The notes: generated from the sequence alone by a model not told the origin. A stretch of 64,000 nucleotides of DNA from Ophiura sarsii (GCA_035610835.1 CM069449.1:13712531-13776530); one strand, 5' to 3'. Positions 27,801 through 42,800 are shown, numbered from the stretch's first letter. Numbers and translations are program-made.

Positions 27801-30800
27801 AACAGTATATTTAGAATTTCTACTTTTGACAATGTATGATTGGAATCAACCAAAAATGGATTAAAAACAGTTTAAATTGGCTCTACTCTACTCTTTGACT
27901 TTTAAAAAATAAGTCCATTCAATTTGTTGCCGCGCCAAAGCGAGAACCGCGGAGTTTTGTTTTTTCATATTCATGTTTATAACAAATGCATAATCGTTAA
28001 TAGCGGCAAATCATGAATGACAGTTGAGAGGTTTTTTCTTAAATATTCACACAACATTACAGCAAATTTACCAATTAAAATGACGCGAAACTTTGGGGGG
28101 AAAACAACATTTTGACACGATGGATTTTACATTTATCTCTACGAAATGAGGTCGACTGACGGGTTAAATATACACTGCTGTCGAAACATTAATCAACCCA
28201 TACTGAATAAAACATTACAACACTGTTAAATTACCCTATTATTAGACTCAATACCGGTATACGATTTAATTTAGAACATCGCGCGACAGTGTGTGCAAAT
28301 GCAATTCCACAGTCATACTCGAAAGTTATCACTATAAACATTAAAATCTTTGCCGGGACGATAACATCGTCATGAAACGTAAACACCCTTATCCATTGTT
28401 AATAATAATTCTTTGCACGTTTAAAATTGGCAACATAAATATATACATATATATAGTTATAGATGTCGAATTTTCTCGCGCTGTAACGTTAATAGCCACG
28501 ATAGCGAGTGAGTGTATATTTTGCCAACATCATTTCGCATTAAACCGCGTTTGAGCTAATGAACAGTGTCACTCGTTTCATTAATGCGCCGGTATGAGCC
28601 CAAGAGCTATTGGTGTAACTCTTTTACACATGGGTTATAGGAGAGAGTTTATTGGGGTCTTATTATCCTTGTAGAGCACAGCCCTTTTATGGCAAAAGAA
28701 TGTATCTTATATGTAGCTTCCTAACAGTATACTTCCTTTTAACATGATCAAAGTTAGCTTTTTTCTCCATAAATCATGTAGTAGTAAAAGGCAGTATATT
28801 ACTTTTATTGTCTTTACAAGTTGCAACCTTTACCTAAGTGAGGATTATTAAACCAAGTTAACACAATCCATGTTAAAAGGAAGTATATCATTAGGAAAGT
28901 ACATATAAGATACACCCTTTTGCCATAAAAGGGCTGAACTGTGCAGCGCAATAGGATGGGGAACTAAATAGTGCTATACAATGATTTCTGATCAAAGCCT
29001 GAGTTTTACAGGCCTGTAGATTATTTCTAGATAGTACTCTCTAAATGTAAAAGAGTGGTTTCCACTCTTTCAAGGAGTTAAACGCTGGACAGCATGTTTT
29101 TTGAGTGGAAAAACACTCTTAAACTTTCACACTCATTTTAGAGTGGAAATTTTCCACTCTAAAACGGGTTGTCCTGCGTTTCACTCCCATCACTCCTTTT
29201 CGAGTGAATTTCCACTCTTTCAACTCGTTGTAACATTTAGAGAGTACTATAATAATTGACTACAATATGAAATATGGCAAGACAAAGATTTAGCCAATTC
29301 AAGATCGAATTTGATTTATTACAGACGAAATAGATACTTCAGATCACAACAAAGTGTTGAGTTAATTTGAGATTATGATTGTTTGAATTAGTTACATAGA
29401 CGACGATTGCGCTGTTAACAGATCATAATCTATAAAGTAAAGCAAAAACTTAGGTATTTTTCTATATTATTCTTCAGATTCGAAAACAATGACACATAGT
29501 TTTGAAAAATCACAAAAATGGCAATCACGCCTATAGATATTTCATACTTTTGTTAATCTGTATAGTAAACTATATAATATGTTGTGTTTTTTTCTTGTTT
29601 CGGATAGCAAGCAACAATCAGCCCTTTTATGGCAAAAGAATGTATCTTATGATGTAGTTTCCTAACCGTATACATGCATGTACTTCCTTTTAACATGATC
29701 AAAGTTAGCTTTTTTCTATAAATCATGTAGTAGTAAAAGGCAGTATATTACTTTAATTGTCTTTACAAGTTGCAACCTTTTCCTAAGTGAGGATTATTGA
29801 ACCAAGTTCGCACAATCCATGTTAAAAGGAAGTATATCATTAGGAAAGTACATATAAGATACATCCTTTTGCCGTAAAAGGGCTGCAATGAGCTAAGAAG
29901 CTACAACAGTTGCTACGTATAGTTAGATTCAGCGAACAGGCATTTGGAATGCATTATATCGTGAAGCAATAAAAAAAACACCAATTGAATTAAGTTTTTA
30001 TATGAAAAAAGTAGTAGTGCGATGGACACTATAACTGGCTGGTTGTTCCCAGATCCAATCTTACTATCGGCATCGGTGATCGCAGTTTTAAGGTTACTGC
30101 TGCAAAGGCCTGGAACTCCCTGCCAATACACCTCAGAACTACTCAGTCAACGGAGACTTAATCTTAAAGAGTTATTTATTTTAACTTTTCTTTTCTTGTA
30201 AACTCTATGGTACATAGCGTCCGTACCCGTTTGTTGTTGTTGTTGTTGTTGCTGAATAGCGACATAAAGATCGATACCTTCTCGGAAAACTACTTGATTT
30301 GAAGAGAGAAGTTGGCCTTTATAATTATAATAAATGGCCAATAAAAGTTTATGCCTATACCTGTGTAAATGGTTGTTTTTCAAATAGTTGGTAACGGTTA
30401 AACAAAAACACTTAACTTAAAACAATCCGGGGGTGGTAGGACCTCTCGCCTTGGAAACGCCCTTTCCTTTTTTCTTCTCAAAATTACTATAAAACTCACA
30501 AATCTGTACCCTCATACAAACCCTCCACTGAAGTCTGATGTACAATTCTTTCCCATCACCCACCACAAAAGCAATAGCGACATCTAGACTATAATACGTA
30601 ACCCTAAATTCACATTTAGGTGTCAATATGGTGTCAAAGTAGCCTTAAAAATCGCTCAAAAGGGAAGATCCGTGGTGCAACTCCCTCACCTACCACAAAA
30701 ACAATGTGATATCAAGATTATACGCATCATTCTCCAGGGTGTCAACTTAATGGTGTCAAGTATTCCCTCAAAACACACCGTCCCGCCAACACCGAGGTCG

Positions 30801-33800
30801 GAGGTTCAAATCCCATCCAGTCGCCAAATTAATAACAATATCACAAATACAAATTTCATTATGTACCTGGTTGTCAATATGATGCACTCAAGCCCGAGGT
30901 GCAATTCCTTCCCATCACCCACCACCACAACAACAATAGCGATATCAACTTCTCATAAGATTGCATATCCCGAAATTCACCTGTGGGTGTCAACATCACC
31001 AACCAACCACTCTCGAGCCCGAGGTGCACCTCGTCCCCCATTGATATACCAACCAAAACAATAGCAATGCCAAAATTTCTCCCATCATGCATCTGCATGT
31101 CAACATGGCACGGGTACTCCACCATCGCTTAGCGACACAGATGCAAAGGAAGGAAGCCAGTTGACAAGATCGATTTGCTAGCAATATTTTTTCCCGCGTG
31201 CATTTCCTGACATACCACTTTGTCTCCGTGTTCCTATTCAATACGAGGCGGCGACAGCGGCATCCCGGCAACCAACGAGAGAGATGTCAACCAGGCTCCT
31301 AAATACACGTTTCAATACGCACAATTCGGAATTGGTAAAAAGGAGTCCTTAGGAGATCGGGTACCACTACCAAATAAGGATTTCCTTAACTCGATGGCTT
31401 TTCCCTTAGCGTTTTCCGTTGCCTATATAATCAGAGGACTCGTCAGTTAGCTGTTAGCTTGTAACACTAAGGCTAACGAAGCGACTGACGTGCTTTTGCT
31501 CCGTTTCTTTTCGCAACCAAGTCAAGTGCGCCATGTTTTTTGAAATATTAACATGATATGCCCTCAAACGAAAAAGAATCTTTGGTTCCGCTTTATGAGA
31601 CACCTGTTGGTGGTGGCTGTGGGGTTTATCTGCGTTAAACATCTTTTGAAGAAGCCCTGAAGAGGAAAGCTTGAGATTTATAACATTTCCTCCATATTTT
31701 ATCAAATTTAACTTAAAGCATTGTCAGAGATTGAATTGTATTCACCATAAACAATAAATAAAAACGATTAAATTATCAATAACGAGTATAGTCACGCGGA
31801 ATGTTTCGAACTAAAATGAACTGCGACGCTGGTGTTCAAAACTGTCCGATTTTATTTAATTAACACATCCGCTCGAGCCGATTTCCAAGCAGCGGATTTT
31901 GTGTGTGTGCACACACGGATTCCATAGAAAAACATACACGGGGTCTGACTCTTGTGTTTTTGGCGTGTTTTTTGGCGCGCATATTAAAACGTACATGCAA
32001 GCGCACACCTATGAATTCAGCATAGAACATTTTATCGCCCGACTCGAATTTCATCCTCACAACTGGGGAATAAAAATCACGACGATTTAATAAACGGAGA
32101 ACGTGAGCTGGCTTTAATTTAGAAAAGCCTTCGATCAATTAATGTCGATCGCTAGATGCTAACGCTAGTGTGGTAGAAAAAAACCCGAATCGGGTAATTA
32201 CCGCTGAACATAGCGTTGTGTGTATAGTGATCTTGTTGGTACGCTAACAGAAATCACGCGTCTTCTCGGGGAAAATGTCGTTCGCAGTCGATCGCTCTCT
32301 CTCTAATATGCATATTTACGGTGGGGAATTTATCACTGGTAAAATTTACCACTTATATATGATAACCGAGAATAGAGTATGAGCTTCGATGAATGATATA
32401 TAAAATTGCTGGCTTAATGATAAAATCTGCAACTCCAAATTATAGTTCTTATGTGGATGAAATCGCTGACTAAACATGCTAAATGATGATAGCAATGACT
32501 TGTTGAATGACCGAGAAGCGTAACGATGAGCGTTTACTTAAAAAGGATCTATCTATCACTCTGAGCGTCGAAATATTTGTTGTGCACGGTCATATTGGCC
32601 GGCCGTTTGCATTCATATTTAATACTTAGATGAGCATAATATTATTACAATGACAAAAAGCGAACGTGCATATAAATGTTATTAGAACTATAACACAAAT
32701 CGTTTCATTCATTCAGAGCCCAGAGCAGCGCGGCGATTTCATCATTGTGTTGCTTTTCAAGATGATGTCCATCTTTATAAATGTGTATGAAGATGTTTTA
32801 CTTTATTTGCATAAAAACTGTCAAATTCAACAGTATACATGTTTAACTACACATTTACAAATTAAAAAATGAAGTGTTGAACCCATTTGAAAGTCCCTAT
32901 AGCTCCTTTAGAAGCGGTCTATTGATATTTTCTGGTAATACAAAATGATTTTCCCTATATTTAATATATGTTTATATTAATGTTATCCATATCTTATCTC
33001 GTCTACTGAAGATAGCAACACTGTCTGCTGATACACAATGCAATCGTCCCTTCCCATATGATATCCATACATAATCTCTTTAAAATAAAACTGAGATATT
33101 TCCTAATATATAGCAATGTAGATGCACATCTTATCTCGTCTTCTGAAGATAAGGCCCCAAAAAATGGTTTGCTTGTCCATAGATGCAAAACAAAAAGTTG
33201 GTTCGGTAGGTCGGATTTTTAAAAAAAAAAAAAAATCCTGTATCAAGTATCAATATGAACACTCACAAATAACAATACATATGCAAAAGACAAATATCTC
33301 AATGTTAAAAACAAGTTTGATTTATGTTAGCACTGTTTTCATCCATTTAAATGATTTTTTCACCAAAGAAAAATAAAGTGGTGTTTCAAAACATGTTTTC
33401 TTCCATTTTTATGATTTATTTTTTTTAACGAAAAAATGTGAAGAAAAAATGTGAAAAAAGGCCACGATCGGGACCGTAGGATACGGTCGGTCGGACGAGG
33501 ACAAGCAAACACCTTTTGTTTTTGGGGGGGTGGGGCTTACACATCTATTGGATGATATATCACCAATGCAATCCCCCTTTCACATACATCATGTACATGC
33601 AAATCCTTTACAATACAAAATCTCTTTACCAGATATATTTTCCTATAGCAATATATAGAGTTCCATTTCACCTCGTTGACACTGAATATAGCACACCTTT
33701 GCATGTTTGATGACGGCTTGCATACATATCTGACCACAATTGACCAAAGATAATGTTCATGTCCATCTACCGAAGATAGCAGCGCTGTATAAATTGTACA

Positions 33801-36800
33801 TGGTCTAGTACATTGATCATTAAATCAAACTATGTCAGTATTCCAAAAATAGCAGATCTTCTGTTGAAGCCTACTTACACGCGGATCCTTGCGTTATGAT
33901 TGTCATCTAGCACATTATCTTCTCGTTATAATTCTGATATCATAATACAATATTGCTAATTATCCATTTTGGATTTAATCCATTACAACTTATGTTCGTC
34001 TACTGAAGATAGCAGGAATTAAACCACGCATATATTAATCAAATCGCAGTCTAAATGCATTTACACATCTAAAAGTCATCTATTACTTGTATATATTCGT
34101 ATACGGTATTCATCTATACTGACGATAGCAGAACGATTGATGAAGTAGGTACTTTATAACCCAAAGTCCTTCAGTATTTACGTTTTTAATTGTTACATAG
34201 AATTATCCACAATTGATTTTCTTTAAATTGGGATGGGATACTAATCATATCCTAGTCATCGTTGTAATTCTGGTGTTTCAAAGTATCAATTACCGTTCGT
34301 ATACTTAGCGTTACATAAACTGAACTAAGCCTACAAAACAAATCTAATGTTCGTCTTCTGAAGATAAACAGCATCGTATTGCAATCAAACCCTATAGCTT
34401 AATTACCTATTATATGATACTAAATACACAAATACATTTCACAATCAACAACATTTTAATCAGCAAATTGTAAAAGCTTATTCTCAAGCACAGTATCTCT
34501 GAAAAAAATGTTCTCTCTCTCTCTCGCCTAAATCATTGTATATTGATAGTATATTAACTTTATTTTGAAGCGATAGAGAGTTGTTTAATACGTTGCATCT
34601 CTCTTTCTCTCTCAGTGCTTGTAAAACCTACAACTGAGCTGTTTCCTTTTGAACACGGTTTTCATGTCACGTCTCCTTCTCAAGGCAAAGCACATCTACG
34701 AGGATCAAGTGGGCAGAAGGTCGTATGTGCGATATGGCTGCCATTCACTTTTTACAAGGGCATTCTGTTGTTGTAACAGAGGAAAATAACACATGGCAGC
34801 TATATTACAGATAGTGCTTTCTCACATGGTGTTTGTGCATAAAGGTCATATCTTCAATAGCTGCTCTGATCCACATTTTAGTTTGTATCAATTGGAAGGC
34901 GTTGATAAAATACCGTATACACATCTTGAAGCTATATACGAGAAAAGGCTTTTTAGCTCGGTACCGGGGAAAAACAAGATTGCTCCCAGTAATCCAACGA
35001 TAAAAAACAAGAGTTGATGAAGCGACACGTGGAGATACATTAACCAGTCATGTAATGGTAGTTAGTTATATGGTTTGTTAAGAGCTGATTTTGCCCTGTG
35101 AAATTGTTGCTTTCTTCTTATATAGGTCCAAAACAAATTGTTAATCTCGGCTTCTTCAGGTTCGAGGGCTACAAACGATGCAAGTTGTTCTTCAGTCCTT
35201 GTATTTGATATATTTTTACTTTAATAATAGCAATTACATGCAACAGCCAACAGGTTATATATATGTAAAATGGCGTTTGACAAGAGCATGGAGATAAAAT
35301 GGTGGGGAAATGTTTAAAAGAAAGTATGAGCTGAAAGACTAATTATTTCAAAGTTGTGGACTAAAAGCTAAGAAAGAGCTTCTTCACAACAGAGAAAGCC
35401 AGAGAGGGTTGTATAATTTTTTGACTATAATGCCTTTTTGTCTAAGCATTCAACTTATAAGTTGAATGCTGGACAAAATCCCTCAAATAAATACTTGTCT
35501 GTGCTTTAAAAAGCACAGACAAGTATATTTGAGGGTTTTGTGGACGTAAAAGGGTTTTATCATTCAGACAATTTCGTGATGTTCAATTACCTTGTTCAGC
35601 AGATAAATACAATGTGATGAAATATTCGTGAGCAAATGATCGTGTTCAGCAGAGAATTGGTTCCGGTTTGACTGAGTCCTGAGCGTTACCTTGGATTCTG
35701 TTTCAATTGATTCGCACGATGGCGAGGTTTCTGATATTGTGCGCCTACCTCTTTTTTATTAGCCCCGGCACTTTGCATCCATTTTGACGGGGGGCTTCGG
35801 TACTATATCCCCTGCAGACATGCGCCCACTTGATGCCGAGTCGAATGGTGAGAATGAGAAATTACATCCATATCACAGTACACAGGTTTTCTATACCTTA
35901 CCTACCAACTACCGTGCCTTTAAGGCCGACAACGAAAGAGAAGAATTTATCTCTCTGTTTTTTTCTTTCTTGTCCCTTACATCAGCTTCTCATGTATTAT
36001 GTGCATGCGCTAACTTGTTTAAATGACCACTTTATCGCGAATCTTATGGCTATATGTGCAAACTTTTTCATAAATCATTTTTTGACTTATAAGATTGAAG
36101 GAAATTTTTAAAAGAATAAAAACGCTGTTTACAATCTAGATGTAGGCCAATTCTAAAAGTAAATAATCAACCAACGAAAAAATCTTTATTTTTGTTATAG
36201 ATAAGGTCCTAAACATTACAAAATGTGCCAAATTCAAGTTTCTAGAAATGTTCAAAACAAATGTTACAAATGTTTTAAAAATTCAACAAAAAACACCAAA
36301 TCATAACATTTCAAAATGTCAATAAATTAAAATTTAAAAATTGATAATAAAACAAATCATAATTTTAAAAAGCCACTCGTTATAATAATCCTGAGAATTT
36401 TTTATCAATGTCCTGAAACACGCTAAGCCTATTTAGCCTAAAGGTAGCTGAGATATTTTTGCCTTTCATTTTAAAGATGGCCGCAGGACTCGACGACACC
36501 CTAAACCCAACGCGGTTGTGCGAGGCTCTCTCTCTCTCTCTCACGCGTTTTGGCTTGCCGATCACGTTACGCCAGGCAACACAGCAAAGTCCGACGCTCG
36601 CGCAACGCATGACAAAACTGCTTAAAGTTAGATGAGGGAGTTTTAGTTGTGAAAAGACTGAATGAATAAAATGGAGGCGGTCGGCCCAGTCATCAAATCA
36701 AAGCTCTTTAAACACACGGCTCAACCTTGTGTTTTGACGAAAATCGATCCACACGCTTTTGTGTGATAATTGATTCATACAATATCATATTTATTCCGTT

Positions 36801-39800
36801 CTGCATTAATTGGGTGTTTTCCCACACTGATCTTCAAGAAAAACTACCCATATCAATTATATAATTACCGCCACAATAAAAAGTCTTATTTCTGAATTTA
36901 TACCTATAATATCTCTTAGTCGCGGTTATCATGGCTGTATAACCACGGCGCGACACGTCTGAGCGATCGCGCGGTGACTGGCAATAATTCAGTTAGCGTG
37001 CGTAATTGGCAGAATCTACATACTACGATCGATGTTAAAACGTTCATTGACATGAAATTGGTCCCTGGGTGAACATCATAATCCATAACAATTTGTTGAA
37101 TTTACTTGTCAATTTTAGGGGGGTAAATATCACTCTAGCCATGCTAGCAGAGATTATGCAATTACGACTTCACTTTGTACAACCTGCGCGGGCGAGGAGG
37201 CGATTTGTGAAATCATGCGTCACTCAATACACACTTATGTGAAATGACACTCGCGTTACAAGAGTGCAAAGAGCAACACTTATTTGGCGATCAATGCGGG
37301 GCTTGGCGTAGCCATAACAACGGGAGTATTAGACCCACAAGGCGCAATATAATTATGTTCATAAATGACCTCATGATAATGCTAAAACAAACAAACTTTT
37401 TACAAAGGTTGGAGATATATTTTCTTCCCGTTATTGTAAAGGTTTTTGAAAGACCCGCACTAATTATGCTCATCAGGTATGTCTATCTCCTCCTCTGTGC
37501 GGTGACGTCGAATGACGAATTCCAGTTTTTAAGTATATGCTAGTATTGTTTCAAAGTATGGAACACTATCAGGCCTAAAATGCAACGAAATCAGATAATG
37601 TGATGCAAAAAGCTATTAAGCCTAACTCATTCAAATAATTTATGTTTAGAAAGGTGATTTTGCGTCTGGAACTGATAGCAAACATGGCACTGATGGCAAA
37701 TGACCTATTCTTCTTCGCAGAATGGCGAGATCAAATTTGTATTAAAACAATACAAAATGTTACAGTTACAAAAAAGATTAATCATTAATAAGAAATAAGA
37801 AGAAAATGAAAAGGCTTTCAGGTTGTAAGGCAATTAACTCATAATTGATTTACAGATGATGAATACAGCGATATATTGTTCATTGTTCGACTATAATAGA
37901 TAAGGCCAAAAAAAAAAGAAGGTTTGTCTCAGATGACATGAGAGACTAAAAATCTAATGCGGTCTGCGGAATTTTTTTTTTTTTTTTTTTTCAATTTAGA
38001 CCTGATCGTCATTTGTTTGGTCAAAAAGTTGGATTTTGCAAGATTTTTTTGAGAAAATTGAAAAAGAAAAAAAAATTGGAAAAAAAATTGGAAAAAAATT
38101 GGAAAAAAAAAAAAAATTGAAAAAAAAATTGAAAAAAAATCCACTAAAAAAAAAGCTTACGCGGGCGGTTTCGGGAATGCGCGCGGGTCATCTGAGACAA
38201 ACCTTTTTTTTTTTTGGCCTAATAATACATTGGTGGTTAGCATAAAATTACTTGAGAAACAATGTGTTGCCTAATCCGTATCGTAGCCCTTAGTTATAGT
38301 GTATTAATTACACATGCGTCCGCGAGTGAGATTGTGACTTCAAGACGAGCTTTTATTATTTGTTAAATTTCCATAAACATGAGCCTCTTAATAATCACTA
38401 TACATTTTTTTAATTAAATGCAACTAAAACTGACCTCTTTATCATCGCCGACCGCGCTGACTATGTGTATATACCACTTTTTAATGTAAATGTAAAACAG
38501 CGTATAATATCTATCGATCCCTCGTCTTCATTGACGATGTCGCTCCACAATATCATATCCCAAACATGCCAATTATTACCTATATTACAATCCCAGAGTG
38601 TAAGCAGAACTATAAAGGCTAAATGGTTGCCATAGTTGCAAAAACGATGCTTTATATTTTGATATCCCAATCATGCACAGATTTTTGAAAGCTTTTTTTT
38701 TCTCCTCAAGAGAGAGGACTTCTATACAAAATCGTGAAAATATTGCCCGCTTGAGTGGACTGGCACCATTATTTGCATCATAAGGGCTCGCGCTTATGAT
38801 GGCCCGTCGCACGCTTACAGCACGCGACCGTGATTTTTAATGCATCCTGCCGAGGGCTCTGCGAGCGAGCGAACGAGAGACAGCTTCGCTAGCTCCACAC
38901 TCACTCACCCACTGCTAAACGGTAAATCCGTGAATGGCAAGAATTCTAAGCAATACGGCGACTAAACTAGATAGCGAGAGCTCTGCTGCTCAACGAAACT
39001 CACTTTACGAAGCGATGACCGTAGGAGTATCGTGATTGGCTGTATTCATCTCATCACTCCTTCAGAGTCTTTGCCGGATGCCCGTTAATGGCTTACAGCC
39101 AATGGCGACGCAGTGATTTGTGCAGCAGCAATATATCCACGCAGCGTTGCTAAGAACGACTATACTTTACTATATTATTTTTCCAAGTCACTTTTTGACG
39201 GTATACGCAGACAACACACAGATTTTTTTGTGCAAATGTTCGTATATCCGTGTGTGTATATACAAGACGATTGGAGATATATGCGTTGGGAACAGTTACG
39301 CCGGATTCCGGAAAACTAAAGTCTATACAACACGCTGTAAAGTAGCGTGTGGAGTTAGATAGCTCGCAAGTCGTCGTTAAGGAAAGGTGACTGCTTATCT
39401 TCTCATCCACCAGCAGGGTAGCGGAACGAACGGATAAGACACAACGGGAAAGACACGCCGCTCAGAAAGTCGGAACGGATACTACTATAGCTCTATTCTG
39501 ATGGGACAATAAAGCTTCAGCAATCTTCCACCACTACCACCACCCAAGAGCCATCTCACACGGGAAAGATCTACTGTTTGCTGCTGCCAGGAACTACCAC
39601 CACTACTAACGTCTTACGCAGCCAACCTGTTATAAGCTTCGCAGATTATACTTCCACAGGATTTGTACGAATTTATTACCTTCGCGTCGCCTTGTGTCGG
39701 TACAGGAAGAGAGATAATTTCTTTAACACTGGGTGGCTTCCACTTCTTCTATCCTTCATGTCGGTTGCTGCAGCGTACAGCAATCACAGTGCAATGTTTC

Positions 39801-42800
39801 TAACCGGTAGGTACACGTGTTGCACACATAGGTCCTCCTTTATGCATTACCCCTGCCTAATCATCAGCTTAATATCCTCTCTCTAAATCTCGTCGTTCCG
39901 TTTTACAAGTCATCCAGTTCCGCCATCAACATCCGTGGCTAAACGAGTTCGTGTGGCTTGTTAAACCCGGTTTATCATTACAAGTTGACACTTGCCCCCT
40001 ATATACGTACTTACGATAGTGTTTACCTGTTTGATTACATCTATATACCCCCTTGTTCCATTATACTGTTCTATTTATGTGCTCAGCGGCTTGAGCCAGG
40101 CATTTGTGCTCCACAGTGTGTAAATGGCAGGGATAGTCCCATCTCGAGCCGGAAGGAAGGAAGGAAGGAAGGAAAAACACAGTCTACAGTACTCGCTACT
40201 CTCTCGCTCTCCTCGGCGTGGAGTGCTTGCACGTCCCTTGTAATTATTTACCCGAGTTAACCCGCTGGCACGAAGCATTCAAGTCATTTGCTGCCGATTT
40301 CTACGCCGAACCACACGTCTGACAACCTCGTGACACCATTTTGTTTTAAACTGTCCATTTGTAAACAAGATCTTTTGAAACTAGTAGTAGTATCCACAAC
40401 CGCCTTTTAATCATGCCTATTTTGTACCCATATTGTATTCCTGTAGAGCCTTCCTGTGCGGAGACTTTAGTGAGAGGAAGAACCAACAGTTGGGCATCAA
40501 CCGTGCCTGTATCGTCAAAAGGTCAGTAGTTGTATCATTGTTTTCAATGTTGTATGATAGAACAAATTATGTACCCATGGAGGTCAGGTTATATAGGGGT
40601 ATCTTATGATAACCTACCACTTTACGTTCTCCTTGTGGTGTGTGCGTCTCATTTATAGCTCACGTTAAAAATCATCAATATTGTGTGGGGATCACAAGAT
40701 GCAAGTAGAGGCTATTGCTATCTTCAGTAGATAGCAAACTTTATGTGAAGGCTATCATTCTGTTTGCTATACCTATAGACTTGTGACTAGATGCATGTAC
40801 AAGGATTATCCATAGGTTTAGAGCTATACTAATACATAAAGCGCCATGATAGCATAAAGTGAAAGCCTCTGCGTATTCCTAGTTATGGTTTTTAGGCCTG
40901 TTGAATTATAAAATCTATATGTCATGTCAGTGAGTTCCATAACGCACATATAAGCCTAACTATGTAATTAAAACGACGTCAAAAGCCTGAACCTTGTTTG
41001 TCCATTCTTAACGTGCAACAAAAGCAGTGGGTATAACGTGAAAAGGCCCTATTTTTGTCGTAGGTTTAGTTTATACTCCTCGGTATATGGCTGTTAAGTT
41101 GCTATCTACAGTAGACAGTTAATGTGCAAAAGGCTACTTACTATATGAATCGTTTGCATAGTAGACTTAAGGTCTGAAGGCTTACCGTGCTTAAAACTGC
41201 CACCATTTTTAGATCAGATGGCCCCAATATGCCAACATCTATTGTATTATGTATACTATAGTTGCTATCTACAGTAGATAGCAATTTTTTGTGTAGATAG
41301 AAATGTGGCCCATCGTGCCCCAAATCGATCACCAAATTCCTATTAGTGTATTTTACTATTCTATGACTACATGCACACACTAATTAACTCTACTAAACAT
41401 ATAGGCATATCTACACTTTTCGTTTTAGTTATGTCAATGTTATGTCAATGATTTACTATCTTCAGTAGACAGTCAACTTTGCTAACTATGCCAAATTCGA
41501 CTACCATTTGCTTAAAGTTTGATTAAAAACAATGCTAATTCGCGTAAAATAGGATTGGAAAGCCTCGATACTGATACATGAAATATCTCGTGTGGGGGTG
41601 TGTGCAAGGAAGGGGTGAGTTGCTATCTACGGTAGACAGCAAATGTGTGTGTATATCAGTAAGACAAATCATACAATTATCAAAATTCAACTACCTATAT
41701 TTCAACTTTAGGATTATATAAGGGTGGTTTCATTTGATCTTTACACTCATTATCAAACAAATTTACTCATGATATGGCTTACTGGAAATTAGCATTTAGT
41801 GCATGCAAGGCTTTGCCTTGAGCATTTAGCTCTCCTGGCTATTATACTAATAGTATGCCATTGAGTGACTATCTACCATCGAAAGGTACATTTTATGCAT
41901 AAGGCCCATTATTATTAAGAGGCTAACACTTGGTCAGTGCTTCCATTGGACAACATTAGCTTCACATTACTGTATAGTGTATAGCATGAATTTGATTCAA
42001 ATATGTATGATATGTACCGTATTCATTTATGTGCAATGATGTGCAATTTGTACATGATATAAACATGACCAAGTTACCTCCCTCTATCGATGTAACAACG
42101 TGCGTTCATTTTTCAGTTGGGATTAGGCCTCCCCACAAAACATACCATTATATCAGTAGAATTGTTTTTGTTGTCGACTTATAATGTCAGATTTTGATCC
42201 TAAAAATCATGTTATACGCGATATCAAAAGCCTACAAAAAGGTCATGGAACCTCATATGTTGATAAACAAACATCTTTCAGTTTCATAACAATCGATTGC
42301 TGAACTATCCGGCCAGCTATAATCACCACAGGTGACGCAACCTATGTTATGCATTATACTTTGATCAAGATTTATGATATATATATATGATGATTTATGA
42401 TATATATATATATATATGATGATTTATGATATATAATTATATATGATACATAATAATACCATAAATCTTAATCAAAGTATAATACACAACTTTCTTGTAT
42501 AAGCTATAGGATATATATACATTAACAAATAGTTAGGCCTTATAATAAAACTGAGATAAATATTGATAATGTATGTTTTATGGGCATGCAACAAGAAAAT
42601 GACTTTCTATGAACGAAGTTGCTCAAATGATATGCTATATATATAGGCCTATTATATCATTCTCATCATTTTCTAGATGATGATGATGATGTATTTTTAT
42701 CTAATTTTGGTAGGCGTGTGAACATGGTCATTAATCATAATTTGAAGGAAAAAAACACATGTGTGTGACAGATATAACGTGATTTGCTATCTACGGTAGA

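Larger units (their letters stand above)
12018..40446 (+). other. Large intron (28 kb) between exons b and c
   Basis: This holds most of the repeats in the window: a degenerate repeat at 12100-12300; one dispersed palindrome at 14387; family A MITEs at 15353, 19790, 21275 and 23582; a minisatellite at 18330; foldbacks at 20505, 25019, 28679, 29032, 29619, 33151 and 37903; a second TTAA MITE at 24414; a 29-base G run; the assembly gap; a degenerate repeat cluster at 30517-31112; and half-palindromes at 33001-34370. A possible microexon (35818-35847) and a possible internal promoter with alternative first exon (38840-39806) also lie in it. No other recognisable gene is nested here. Confidence 0.7.

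Noticed and set aside
30147..30383. Frame with a poly-glutamine run
   Set aside because: The run is a TTG microsatellite read on the other strand; no other protein-like feature.
35471..35545. microRNA precursor
   Set aside because: The loop is only a few bases and the stem is nearly perfect, which fits a foldback repeat better than a microRNA hairpin.
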